A stretch of DNA of 64,000 nucleotides from Clostridium sp. CAG:440 (GTDB lineage: Bacteria; Bacillota; Clostridia; TANB77; CAG-508): positions 1-64,000 of the forward strand of contig FR898621.1 in the NCBI GenBank assembly GCA_000437215.1, in the 5' to 3' direction. Each line of letters starts with the position of its first letter. The stretch's first letter is position 1. The notes beneath the pieces were generated by a model. That model saw only the letters and a program-made list of their open reading frames with translations. It was not told the DNA's origin and did not search any database. A program made the position numbers and the translations under genes. Of this stretch, positions 36,509 to 45,288 are shown one piece after another.

Positions 36509-37807
36509 TTACAATGTCCCCAAAATATATGAGTTTTCCACTTTTTGGCATGTTACTGTTAATATCTTGTTTTCTATATTCTTTGTTGACTTGCATTTTA
36601 CAAGTATGTAATTTTTTGTATGGCCTTGGTATATTCCTTGCTTTTCTTCTTCAAATAAAACTTCTACTTTTTTTCCAATATAGCTTTCATTATATTCTTT
36701 TTCATTTTTGTCTGATAACTCTATAAGTTTTTTACTTCTTTCTTCTTTTACATTTCCATCTATTTGATTTTTGTTCTTAGCTGCAATTGTACCTTTTCTT
36801 GGCGAATATTTAAATACATGCATTTTATAAAATTTTATTTGTTCTAAAAATTTATATGTTTTATTAAACTCTTCTTCTGATTCTTCCGGAAAACCAACAA
36901 TTATATCTGTTGTAAGTATAACATCACTATATGCTTTTCTTAACCTATTTACTATTGTTATAAATTGCTCAGTTGTGTACCTTCTATTCATTCTTTTTAG
37001 TGTTTCGTCACATCCACTTTGTAGTGACAAATGAAAATGATGACATATTTTATCTAATTTTTTTAATCTTTCTACAAATTCTTCTGTTATTAATAATGGT
37101 TCTATTGAACCTAGTCTTATTCTTTCAATCCCATCTATTTTATTTATATCTTCTAATAAATTTATTAATTTATAATCTTCTTTAAAGTCCTTTCCATATG
37201 ATGCTATATGTATTCCTGTTATTACTACTTCTTTTATTCCTGTTTTAGCTATTTTTTCTATTTCCTCTATTACTGTTTTAGGATTTCTGCTTCTTACTCT
37301 TCCTCTTGCATATGGTATAATACAATATGAACAAAATCTATCACAACCATCTTGTACTTTTATTACTGCTCTTGTTTTTTCTGTATATGTTACTTCTCCA
37401 AAATCTACAAAATCCCTTTTTTGCATTACATCTTCTATTTCTATTATTTTGTTTTTTTCGTTTATATATTTTTCTACATAATCTACTATGTTCTTTTTTT
37501 CATTATTTCCAAGAACTATGTCAATTTCATCTATTTTTTCTAATTCTTCTTTTGCAACTTGAGCATAACATCCACATGCAACTATTATTGCTTTTTCGTT
37601 AATTTCCTTTACTCTTCTTAGCATTTGTCTAGATTTCCTATCTGACATATTGGTTACAGTACATGTATTTACTATGTATATATCTGCTTTTTCTTCTTTT
37701 TCTACTACTTCATAACCTTTATTTATAAACTTTTCGCACATTGCATTTGTTTCATATTGGTTTACTTTACACCCAAGTGTAATAAATGCTACTTTTTTAT
37801 TTTCCAT
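36509..37807 (-). CDS. mtaB: tRNA ms2t6A37 methylthiotransferase MtaB
   Basis: Radical SAM enzyme of 432 aa that adds a methylthio group to t6A37 of tRNAs reading ANN codons. The N-terminal MTTase domain has cysteines in LGCKVNQYE, VNTCTV and CGCYAQ. The radical SAM motif CDRFCSYCIIPYARG is near residue 150, and a C-terminal TRAM-like region follows. The 37 position modification influences reading-frame maintenance in general, but nothing here links the gene to the CGG recoding. Confidence 0.94.
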   Translation of the reverse strand: MENKKVAFITLGCKVNQYETNAMCEKFINKGYEVVEKEEKADIYIVNTCTVTNMSDRKSRQMLRRVKEINEKAIIVACGCYAQVAKEELEKIDEIDIVLGNNEKKNIVDYVEKYINEKNKIIEIEDVMQKRDFVDFGEVTYTEKTRAVIKVQDGCDRFCSYCIIPYARGRVRSRNPKTVIEEIEKIAKTGIKEVVITGIHIASYGKDFKEDYKLINLLEDINKIDGIERIRLGSIEPLLITEEFVERLKKLDKICHHFHLSLQSGCDETLKRMNRRYTTEQFITIVNRLRKAYSDVILTTDIIVGFPEESEEEFNKTYKFLEQIKFYKMHVFKYSPRKGTIAAKNKNQIDGNVKEERSKKLIELSDKNEKEYNESYIGKKVEVLFEEEKQGIYQGHTKNYILVKCKSTKNIENKILTVTCQKVENSYILGTL

Positions 37808-37862
37808 TTTCTATCACCTTTTAATTTGAAAAAAGCAGAATTTAATCTGCCCTTTTTTTATT

Positions 37863-38873
37863 TTATCTTCTTGTTTTTGCTTCTAATGCATCTAAATTAT
37901 CTAATGCCTTTCCTGTTCCAAGTGCTACACAAGAAACAGTGTCTTGTGCTATCATTACATTTATTCCTGTTTTTTCTTGTAAAAGCTTATCTAATCCATC
38001 AACTAAACATCCTCCACCTGTCATGTAAATTCCTTTATCACTTATGTCTGCTGCAAGTTCTGGTGGTGTTCTTTCAAGTACACTATGAACTGCATCTACA
38101 ATCATCATTGCTGGTTCTATTAAAGCTTCCAACATTTCACTTGAATGTATTGTTATTGTTTTTGGAAGTCCTGTTATTAAGTCTCTTCCTCTTATGTCCA
38201 TTTCTGTGTCTTGTATTTTTGGGTATACACACCCTACATTTACTTTAAGGTCTTCTGCTGTTCTTTCACCTATCATCATATTGTGTTTTTTCTTTATATA
38301 TTTTACTATATATTCGTCAAATTTGTCTCCTGCTACTTTTAATGAAGAGCTAACAACTGATCCTCCTAATGATATTACTGCAATATCTGTTGTTCCTCCT
38401 CCAATATCAACTACCATATTTCCACATGGTTTGGCTATATCTATTCCAGCTCCAATTGCAGCTGCTATTGGTTCTTCTATTAAATATACTTTTCTTGCCC
38501 CTGCTTGTGTTGCTGCATCTATTACTGCCTTTTTTTCTACTTCTGTAACTCTTGAAGGTATACATATCATTATTCTTGGAGCAAATATGAATCTGCCACA
38601 AATTTTACTTATAAAATGTTTTAACATTTTTTCTGTTACTGTATAGTCTGATATTACCCCTTCTCTTAATGGTCTTGTAGCTACTATGTTTCCTGGTGTT
38701 CTTCCAAGCATTCTTCTTGCCTCTTGTCCAACTGCTACAACTTCTCCTGTTGTATTATCTACTGCCACTACTGATGGTTCTCTTAAAACAATTCCTTTTC
38801 CTTTTACATATGCTATTACTGTTGCTGTACCTAAATCTATTCCTATATCTTGTCCTAAATCAAACTTAAACAT
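37863..38873 (-). CDS. mreB: Actin-like cell-shape protein MreB/Mbl
   Basis: Protein of 336 aa that forms membrane-associated filaments guiding lateral wall synthesis. ATG 38873 is used because the protein then begins MFKFDLGQDIGIDLGTATV, as in relatives, with AAGG upstream. Phosphate-binding loops DLGTAT and DIGGGTTDIAVISLGG, the family segment RRMLGRTPGNIVATRPL and the adenosine motif GGGCLVDGLD are all present. Whether it is MreB or Mbl cannot be decided. Interval 38895-39102 has no visible gene. Confidence 0.94.
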   Translation of the reverse strand: MFKFDLGQDIGIDLGTATVIAYVKGKGIVLREPSVVAVDNTTGEVVAVGQEARRMLGRTPGNIVATRPLREGVISDYTVTEKMLKHFISKICGRFIFAPRIMICIPSRVTEVEKKAVIDAATQAGARKVYLIEEPIAAAIGAGIDIAKPCGNMVVDIGGGTTDIAVISLGGSVVSSSLKVAGDKFDEYIVKYIKKKHNMMIGERTAEDLKVNVGCVYPKIQDTEMDIRGRDLITGLPKTITIHSSEMLEALIEPAMMIVDAVHSVLERTPPELAADISDKGIYMTGGGCLVDGLDKLLQEKTGINVMIAQDTVSCVALGTGKALDNLDALEAKTRR

Positions 38874-39102
38874 ATAACCTTCTACCCTTTCCAAGCTTTT
38901 TGTTACATTTTTATTTCAAATGTATTGCAATTATATTACATTTTCATTTAATTATCAAGGGGTTTTGTTATCTTTTTAAATTTTTAATTTATAATTTGCT
39001 ATATAACAATTATATTATTAACTATAACCATTGTTCTAACTTTGCTTTTATGTTATGATTACTTTATTTATTCCTTGTATTAGCAATACTTTTTTATAAT
39101 TT

Positions 39103-40233
39103 TTACACAAACTCCTCCCAAACTAAATTTGCTAAATCTAAACCTTTATTAGTTAATTTTATAAAATTGCCATCAACCATCAAAAGCTTTTCATTTACTA
39201 ATTTTTCTAATTCATTTCTAAACAAAAATATTGGATTACAAGCAAACTTCTCTTTAAACTTTAAAATAGACACACCATCTAATTTTCTTAAATTTAAAAG
39301 CATATATTCTTTTTGCATATCTTCTTTATTTTGTACTTCGTGAACTATTTTTTCATTAAAATTATTTATATATTTTTCCATGCTTTCAACATTTGAATAT
39401 CTTTTATTTTCAAAATAAGAATGTGCAGCAGCTCCAATTCCAATGTATTCTTTTTGCTCCCAACAATTCATATTATGTTTTGACTCTTTTTCTTTTTTTG
39501 CAAAATTTGAAATTTCATAATGTTTGTAACCATTTAACTCTAATGTATTTTTTACATACCAGTACATTTTTCGTTCTTCATCTTCGCTTGGCAACTCTAA
39601 ATCATTATTTTCTACTTTTTTATATAATACTGTTCCTTCTTCTAAAATTAAAGAATATACAGAAACATGATTTGGATTAAGTTTTATAATTTCTTCCAAA
39701 CTTTTCTTTATATCTAAAATTTTTTGCTTAGGTAACCCTATCATTAAATCTATATTAATATTGTCAAATTTTTTTTTTACAATATTATATGCCTCTAAAA
39801 ATTCTTCAAAAGTATGAATTCTTCCTATTTCTTTTAACAAATTATTATTTGTACTTTGCAGTCCTATACTTATTCTATTTATTCCGCTTTTTTTATAATC
39901 TTTAATTTTACTATTTGTAATTGTTCCTGGATTTACTTCTATTGTAATTTCTATATTATTAAATTTTGTTTCATTATTTTGCAATTTTTGTTTTAATTTT
40001 GCTAAAATCTCTACTATATATTTACTATCTATATATGATGGTGTTCCTCCTCCTATATATATAGTTGTAATATTATAGTTTTCTAAATTATAGCTCTCTA
40101 TTTCTTTTATAACTGTTTTTATATATTCTTCTACATTTTTACAATTATTTGCATATGACACAAAATCGCAATAATAACATTTCTTTTTACAAAATGGTAT
40201 ATGAATGTATATTCCTAACTCTTTTTTATTCAA
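39103..40233 (-). CDS. hemW: Radical SAM heme chaperone HemW (HemN-like)
   Basis: Protein of 376 aa. The iron-sulfur motif HIPFCKKKCYYCDF near residue 11 is the HemW form of CxxxCxxC. IYIGGGTPSYI, RISIGLQS and the C-terminal winged-helix domain (LRKLDGVSILKFKEKF) follow. It fits the family that inserts heme into respiratory proteins, despite the frequent label coproporphyrinogen oxidase. It lies 13 bases after whiA. Confidence 0.93.
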   Translation of the reverse strand: MNKKELGIYIHIPFCKKKCYYCDFVSYANNCKNVEEYIKTVIKEIESYNLENYNITTIYIGGGTPSYIDSKYIVEILAKLKQKLQNNETKFNNIEITIEVNPGTITNSKIKDYKKSGINRISIGLQSTNNNLLKEIGRIHTFEEFLEAYNIVKKKFDNINIDLMIGLPKQKILDIKKSLEEIIKLNPNHVSVYSLILEEGTVLYKKVENNDLELPSEDEERKMYWYVKNTLELNGYKHYEISNFAKKEKESKHNMNCWEQKEYIGIGAAAHSYFENKRYSNVESMEKYINNFNEKIVHEVQNKEDMQKEYMLLNLRKLDGVSILKFKEKFACNPIFLFRNELEKLVNEKLLMVDGNFIKLTNKGLDLANLVWEEFV

Positions 40234-40246
40234 ACCAATCCCTCTT

Positions 40247-41125
40247 TTAATCTTCGTTTGCTATTTCTATTATTTTTTTTAGTCTATAATTTACGCCAGA
40301 TTTTCCTACTGGATTTTTTAAAAGCTTTCCAAGTTCCAAAAGTGGCATGTCTGGATTTTCTAGCCTTAAATTTGCTATTTCTTTTAAATTGTCTTCTAAT
40401 TTGTTAAATTTTCCATTTTGCTGTAATTTTCTTATTGCATCTATTTGTTCTACAGATGCATTTAAAGTTTTGTTTAAATTTGCAGCTTTACAATTTACTA
40501 GTCTGTTTACTTTACCTCTCATTTGCCTTTGAACTCTAATATCTTCAAATTTCATTACTGCTTTATTAGCACCAATAAAAGCCAAAAATTTTGATATTTC
40601 TTCTCCTTCTTTTATATAGATTGACTTATTTTTCTGGCTATCTAATTTTTTAAAATTTATATTGTATTTTTTTAGAATTTCTAGTACTATTTCCTCATTT
40701 TCTTGGTTAGAAAATCTTATTTCTAAATGATATTTATTGTCAGGATTATTGATAGACCCCGCTCCTAAAAAGACACCTTTTACTAATGATTTTTCATTTT
40801 TTTCATCTAGGTTTTCTTGAATTTTTAAAATTAACTTTTTGTCTATTATTTCTATTTCATTAAATTCACTATTTTTTAGCTTTATAACAAAAGACTTTCC
40901 TTCCATTTCTATTTTATAGTCTATTTTTAAATTACTAAGTAATTTTGCAAACCTATTTATATTATACTGGCTTTCTGTTGCATACCTAATTTTATTACCT
41001 ACTACAGAACTATTGTTGGAGATTAAATAGCCTATAAATTCATATTTTACTTGTATTTTGTTTGCCAAATTATTTACCTTGCTTAATTCTTCTTTTACAT
41101 CTGAAGAAAACGACATTTTAGCCAC
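40247..41125 (-). CDS. whiA: DNA-binding protein WhiA
   Basis: Protein of 292 aa. A LAGLIDADG-like N-terminal fold with LVKGVFLGAGSINNPDNKYHLEI and a C-terminal HTH (LRLENPDMPLLELGKLL, GKSGVNYRLKKI). WhiA affects chromosome segregation and division in Firmicutes and sporulation in actinomycetes. Its start overlaps prmC by 8 bases. Confidence 0.95.
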   Translation of the reverse strand: MAKMSFSSDVKEELSKVNNLANKIQVKYEFIGYLISNNSSVVGNKIRYATESQYNINRFAKLLSNLKIDYKIEMEGKSFVIKLKNSEFNEIEIIDKKLILKIQENLDEKNEKSLVKGVFLGAGSINNPDNKYHLEIRFSNQENEEIVLEILKKYNINFKKLDSQKNKSIYIKEGEEISKFLAFIGANKAVMKFEDIRVQRQMRGKVNRLVNCKAANLNKTLNASVEQIDAIRKLQQNGKFNKLEDNLKEIANLRLENPDMPLLELGKLLKNPVGKSGVNYRLKKIIEIANED

Positions 41126-41966
41126 CTACCTTTGTAACAACAATTCTGTCATTATCATATAAGTCCTTTTTTGAGTATGTGTTTATGTATTGTAAATTTT
41201 CTTTTATTAAATCCATAACATCTTTTTTTTGGTCATACCCAATTTCTAAGCATAAATACCCTCCAAGTTTTAAATAATCAATTGCTTCATTTACTATTTT
41301 TTTATAAAATACTAGTCCATCTTTTCCACCATCTAGTGCAATAATTGGTTCATTTTGCACATCTTTTGATAATTTTTTTATTACATCTTTTTTTATATAT
41401 GGCGGATTTGATACTATAATATCATATTTTTCTTTTCCAAGTTTATTAAATAAATCAGATTTTACAAATGTTATTTGATTTTCTACATTATTGTTTTTAG
41501 CATTTTTCTTTGCTACCATTAGTGCTTCTTTACTTATATCAACAGCTGTAATTTGACTATTTTCTATATATTTTGCAAGTGATACTGCAATACTTCCGCT
41601 TCCTGTACATAAATCTAGTATTTTTTTTGCATTTATTCTTTTTGCAATTGATATTACTTCTTCTACTAAAACTTCTGTATCTTGCCTTGGTATTAATACA
41701 TTCTCATTTACATAAAAGCTCAATTTCATAAATTCTTTTTGGTGTGTAATATGTTCAATTGGTATTCCATTTTTTACTTTTTCTATATTTTTAAAATATT
41801 TTTCTAATATTTTTTCATTAATTATTTGGTTATCATGTACTAAAAGATAAGTTCTTGGTTTGTTTAGTATATCTTGCATAAGTAATCTTGCTTTTATTTT
41901 GGGACTGTCTAAGTTTTCACCTTTTAACATTATTGTTCCTTTTTCTAGTGCTTGTTTAATTGTCAT
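41118..41966 (-). CDS. prmC: Release factor N5-glutamine methyltransferase PrmC
   Basis: SAM-dependent enzyme of 282 aa that methylates the GGQ glutamine of peptide release factors. N-terminal helical domain, then VLIPRQDTEVLVEE, the SAM motif LDLCTGSGSIAVSLAKY (about 117-133) and the catalytic NPPY (about 186). It heads the prmC-whiA-hemW run on the minus strand. Confidence 0.94.
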   Translation of the reverse strand: MTIKQALEKGTIMLKGENLDSPKIKARLLMQDILNKPRTYLLVHDNQIINEKILEKYFKNIEKVKNGIPIEHITHQKEFMKLSFYVNENVLIPRQDTEVLVEEVISIAKRINAKKILDLCTGSGSIAVSLAKYIENSQITAVDISKEALMVAKKNAKNNNVENQITFVKSDLFNKLGKEKYDIIVSNPPYIKKDVIKKLSKDVQNEPIIALDGGKDGLVFYKKIVNEAIDYLKLGGYLCLEIGYDQKKDVMDLIKENLQYINTYSKKDLYDNDRIVVTKVGG

Positions 41967-42048
41967 ATTACCACCTTCTTTTCTTTTTGATATATTTTAT
42001 CATAAATTTTTTAAAATTTCTACAAAATAAATTTTCTAATTTAAAAAA

Positions 42049-42260
42049 CAAAAAAACCCCGCCTTAGCCGTAGTTGCCGAATTTTTAAGGACCTGCTCTT
42101 CACAAACAGGTGGGTTCCTACCAAAATACTCCTGGGCTTCTCACTATATAATGTGAGCTTGCACGCCATACTTTGAGATCGGTCCCTCTTTAAACTTGTA
42201 GGTTCTAAAAATTCTAATGTACGTACTATGCAGGGAAAATTATTAACTTATTTAATTATT
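42049..42260 (-). ncRNA. ssrS: Probable 6S RNA
   Basis: A structured transcript of about 210 nt. A promoter TTGTAA-17-TAAAAT (-10 at plus 42267-42272) lies just upstream. The ends pair (CCCTGC with GCGGGG, then GAATTTTTA with TTAAAAATTC) and enclose internal loops with GGGACCG and GAGAAGCCC, and a CTCAC/GTGAG hairpin. The 3' end GCGGGGTTTTTTT is a terminator. The long, interrupted duplex and the TTCCCTGC start fit Firmicute 6S RNA, which mimics open promoters and binds RNA polymerase. Identification is from memory of the family pattern. Confidence 0.55.
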
Positions 42261-42391
42261 AATCTTATTTTAGCATATCTATTTAGCTCTTACAAATTAT
42301 TTTTATTTGTAAATTTTTATTTATTATTAGTTTTTATTATTTTATCTCTCTTTTTCATATATTATTCTCTTTAATTTATATTTTTTTCAAT

Positions 42392-42457
42392 TTGATTTTA
42401 TATAAAAAATATGCTAAAATTATTTTAATATTTGCGGGGATTAACCTCGTTTTTTTA
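42392..42457 (+). promoter_or_regulatory. Promoter followed at once by a hairpin and T-run
   Basis: TTGATT (42392-42397), a 17-base spacer and TAAAAT (42415-42420) would start a transcript near 42427. A 5-bp hairpin CGGGG/CCTCG (42435-42449) with eight T follows immediately, so the product would be about 30 nt. It ends at the 3' end of the convergent dtd gene. Confidence 0.4.
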
Positions 42458-42892
42458 TTTTTCCATAATTATTGTAGTTGGTCCATCATTTATTAAACTT
42501 ACTTTCATTTTTGCACCAAATACTCCTGTTTCAACTTTTACTATTTTTTCTTTACATTTTTCTATTATATATTCATACATTTTATTTGCTTCTTCTGGTC
42601 TTGCCGCTTCTATAAAAGATGGTCTATTACCATTTTTTGTATCTCCATATAATGTAAATTGTGATACAAGTAAAAGTTCACCATTTACATCTTTTAATGA
42701 TAAATTCATTTTTTCTTGTTCATCCTCAAATATTCTTAAATTTATTAATTTGTTAACAAGATAATCAGCCTCTTTTTTAGTATCATTTTCTTTTACTCCT
42801 ATTAACACCATAAAACCTTTATTAATTTTTCCTACTACTTTTCCATCTACTTCTACTTTTGCTTTTTCTACTTTTTGCACTATAAACTTCAT
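42455..42892 (-). CDS. dtd: D-aminoacyl-tRNA deacylase
   Basis: Protein of 145 aa that hydrolyses D-amino acids (and mischarged glycine) from tRNA. The active-site motifs [17 protein letters not shown] (about 76-92) and the cross-subunit [18 protein letters not shown] (about 121-138) are intact. DTD also removes glycine from mischarged tRNA-Ala, but I see no specific link to the glycine-based recoding. Confidence 0.95.
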   Translation of the reverse strand: MKFIVQKVEKAKVEVDGKVVGKINKGFMVLIGVKENDTKKEADYLVNKLINLRIFEDEQEKMNLSLKDVNGELLLVSQFTLYGDTKNGNRPSFIEAARPEEANKMYEYIIEKCKEKIVKVETGVFGAKMKVSLINDGPTTIIMEK

Positions 42893-43015
42893 TTTATTAT
42901 TTATAATTCAATTTTTGAATTATTTCTCCTTACTTTTTTAATTTTTTATAATTTTATCATATTTTTTTAAATAAATCTATTGTTTTGTGAAATACTATTT
43001 TTAAGGAGGTTTGCA

Positions 43016-43453
43016 ATGGAAAATAATAATTTAGATATTTTAGATGAAATAAACAAAGGTGCAACTATGGGAATGGATGCCATTTCTTATGTTTCTGAAA
43101 AGGTTGGAGACGAAACTTTTAGTAAGGTTTTAGATGGTGAATATAATAAATATAAAGATATATCTAGAAGAGTAAACAATTTGTATTCAAATTATAGTGA
43201 CAAAGAACCTCATGAAACAAATGCTATGAATAAAATGATGACATGGTATGGAATTCAAATGAATACTATAACTGATAAAAGTAATTCTAAAATTTCAGAG
43301 CTTTTAATGCAGGGGACTAATATGGGAATTATTGAAGGACGTAGATTGCTTAATCAAAATCAAGAAAATATTGCAACAGATGTTAAAAATATTTTAAATG
43401 ATTTTGTTGTTATGCAAGAAGATAGTGTAGAAACTTTAAAAAAATATTTATAG
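43016..43453 (+). CDS. DUF2383-like helical-bundle protein
   Basis: Protein of 145 aa. ATG 43016 is chosen for the AAGGAGG seven bases upstream; an upstream ATG in frame lacks one. All-helical, soluble, with INKGATMGMDAISYVSEKV, MNKMMTWYGIQMNT and LLMQGTNMGIIEGRR, a pattern like DUF2383/ferritin-like four-helix bundles. Such proteins are often spore-associated in Clostridia. It has its own ribosome site and terminator. Confidence 0.65.
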   Translation: MENNNLDILDEINKGATMGMDAISYVSEKVGDETFSKVLDGEYNKYKDISRRVNNLYSNYSDKEPHETNAMNKMMTWYGIQMNTITDKSNSKISELLMQGTNMGIIEGRRLLNQNQENIATDVKNILNDFVVMQEDSVETLKKYL

Positions 43454-43455
43454 CA

Positions 43456-43508
43456 TAAAAACCCCTCATTATTAAACTTCTTTTGTCTAATAAGTGAGGG
43501 GCTTTTTA
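43456..43508. terminator. Bidirectional terminator before sigK
   Basis: The stem ACCCCTCATTATTA (from 43460) pairs with TAATAAGTGAGGGG (to 43501) with one bulge, flanked by A and T tracts. It serves the DUF2383-like gene and the convergent sigK. Confidence 0.85.
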
Positions 43509-43515
43509 TTTTAAT

Positions 43516-44227
43516 TTATTCTTTTATTTCTTTTGATAATTTATTAATTGCTTTTGTTTCTATTCTAGATACATATGAACGCGATATTCCCATAGATTTT
43601 GCTATTTCATTTTGGGTTTTTGGTTTATGTCCATCTAGTCCAAATCTTAATTCTATTATTGTTTTTTCTCTATCTTTTAAAATGTTTTTCATCTTTTCAT
43701 ATAAAAGTTTTACTTTCATTTTTAGGTCTACTTCATCATCAATACTTCTTTCGTTATTTTCTAACACTTCTTGTAGTGTTACAACATTGTCATCTTTATC
43801 TTTTCCAATTGGTTCATTTAAATAAACTTCTGCATTTAGTTTTTTTGTTGCTCTTAAATGCATAAGAATTTCATTATCTATACATCTAGAAACATATGTA
43901 GAAAGTCTTGAGCCTTTTTCTATGCTAAAGCTTTTTACTCCTTTTATTAAACCAATTGTACCTATTGAAATTAGGTCATCTTGGTCAACTTTTGTATTAC
44001 TATATTTTTTAGCAACATGTGCTACTAACCTTAAGTTTCTTTCAATAAGCATATTTCTTGCTTCTTCATCTCCATTTACCATTTTTTCAAGGCATATAAT
44101 TTCTTCTTCTTTGGTAAGTGGTTCTGGGAATAAACTACTTCCGTGATATATAGCCAACTGCAAATACTGCTGTTTTTAGAAATTGCAAAAGCCCTGTTAT
44201 TCCAATGCTACAAAGTGCTGCTAACAT
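43516..44227 (-). CDS. sigK: RNA polymerase sigma-K, +1 frameshift at CGG (44143)
   Basis: Mother-cell late sporulation sigma factor of 236 aa. Starts at ATG 44227 (GGAGG upstream) with a hydrophobic pro-sequence (GITGLLQFLKTAVFAVGYIS), then CGG (44143-44141), after which zero frame stops. A +1 shift resumes at GGA with GSSLFPEPLTKEEEI, matching the normal start of mature sigma-K. Region 2 (RNLRLVAHVAKKY, DLISIGTIGLIKGVKSF) and region 4 (KTQNEIAKSMGISRSYVSRIE) follow. The ORF seen without the shift lacks the pro-sequence, which is needed for membrane-regulated processing. Confidence 0.93.
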
Positions 44228-44317
44228 AAATGCACCTCCATTTTCCTATATACAAAAATTATATGTATAAAGAAAATAAAAGTGCATGACCACTAAAAAT
44301 ATTTTTTATTTATAATT

Positions 44318-44545
44318 TTACTCTTGTTTTTTATATTTTTCATATATTTCAGTTACTCTATTTACACTTAATTCTAAATAAGAAAGAATATCTACAAGTT
44401 CATCTACTTCTATTACATCTATACCATCTAGTTTTCTTTTTAATTTTTCTTTTGGCATTTTTATTTGCTCAGCTAATATCTCATCTGTAATTGCTCTTAT
44501 TCTCATTTCTTTTTTTATTTCTTCTAAAGTATTTTTATAGTTCAT
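44318..44545 (-). CDS. Small HTH-like protein (75 aa)
   Basis: Helical protein with RAITDEILAEQIKMPKEKLKR resembling a short helix-turn-helix, followed by an acidic LVDILSYLELSVN segment. No further domain. The start has only a weak GGTGAT ribosome site. It may be an XRE-like regulator; the target is unknown. Confidence 0.55.
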   Translation of the reverse strand: MNYKNTLEEIKKEMRIRAITDEILAEQIKMPKEKLKRKLDGIDVIEVDELVDILSYLELSVNRVTEIYEKYKKQE

Positions 44546-44654
44546 TTTTTATCACCTACTTTTGTGTTTTTTGCTATTATACCACTATCTATTTTAAAAA
44601 ATTGTCGAAACATGTCGACAATTATATTTTTTTAGTATAAAAATACTTATAAGT

Positions 44655-45188
44655 TTACTTCTTTATATAATCAATTGCTTCTTCTATTGTATCTACTATT
44701 TTATACATATTTTTATCAGATTCATTTATAAATTTTTTTTCATACATTTCATCTAACATCTTAAAAAATTCATTGTAGTAGCCAAATAAATTTACAATTA
44801 CAATTTTATTATTGTGCTCTCCTGCTCTTTTGGTTTCTATACTTGATAATATTTCATATGTAGTTCCTATTCCTCCTGGCATAAATAAACAAACGTCTGA
44901 ATTTTTTATTGATTCATCTGTTCTTTCGTTTATTGTATTTGTAACAATTTGAATTTCATCTTTTATATCTTTTGCATATTTTAAATATATTTTTGGAAGT
45001 GTTAATATTATTTTAGAATTTTTCTTTTCTTTCATTTTTTTATATAAATTTCCAATCATTCCTCTTAAATCTGCACAGCATACAACATCAAAATTATTTT
45101 CTACAATTAAATCAACTAATTTTTCTCCCTCTATTTTATATTTTTCTTCTATATTTTCACTTACTGATCCACCTATAAATATCTTCAT
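44655..45188 (-). CDS. LOG-family nucleotide phosphoribohydrolase-like protein
   Basis: Protein of 177 aa with a Rossmann-like fold. The family signature PGGIGTTYEI (about 104-113) corresponds to PGGxGTxxE of LOG/TIGR00730 proteins, which cleave the base from nucleoside monophosphates. Here the N-terminal GGS is at residue 6-8. These enzymes are often annotated as lysine decarboxylase. The substrate is unknown. Confidence 0.7.
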   Translation of the reverse strand: MKIFIGGSVSENIEEKYKIEGEKLVDLIVENNFDVVCCADLRGMIGNLYKKMKEKKNSKIILTLPKIYLKYAKDIKDEIQIVTNTINERTDESIKNSDVCLFMPGGIGTTYEILSSIETKRAGEHNNKIVIVNLFGYYNEFFKMLDEMYEKKFINESDKNMYKIVDTIEEAIDYIKK

Positions 45189-45288
45189 TTTTTAAACCCT
45201 CTTTACTAAAATTTATTTTATTTTATCACATTTTAATATAATATTTCTACCAATTTGTTCATATTTTTTATTAAAGGAGTTTTAATTA

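Noticed and set aside
37327..38248. Long plus-strand ORFs opposite mtaB and mreB (and similar ones opposite other minus-strand genes)
   Set aside because: They have no ribosome sites, their translations are Leu/Phe-rich shadows, and the opposite strands carry clear conserved genes.
42049..42260. A riboswitch for dtd or prmC
   Set aside because: The RNA has its own promoter and terminator and is downstream of dtd in its direction but ends before prmC; it is a free-standing RNA.
7879..44227. Sequencing or assembly error as the explanation for the nine frameshifts
   Set aside because: Random indels would differ in base, phase and context. All nine are an extra C that makes a zero-frame CGG and a +1 GGN, in otherwise intact genes. 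A motif-specific artefact cannot be fully excluded without reads.
7879..44227. CGG simply reassigned to another amino acid
   Set aside because: A plain sense reassignment would keep frame zero open. Here zero frame hits stops and homology resumes only in +1.
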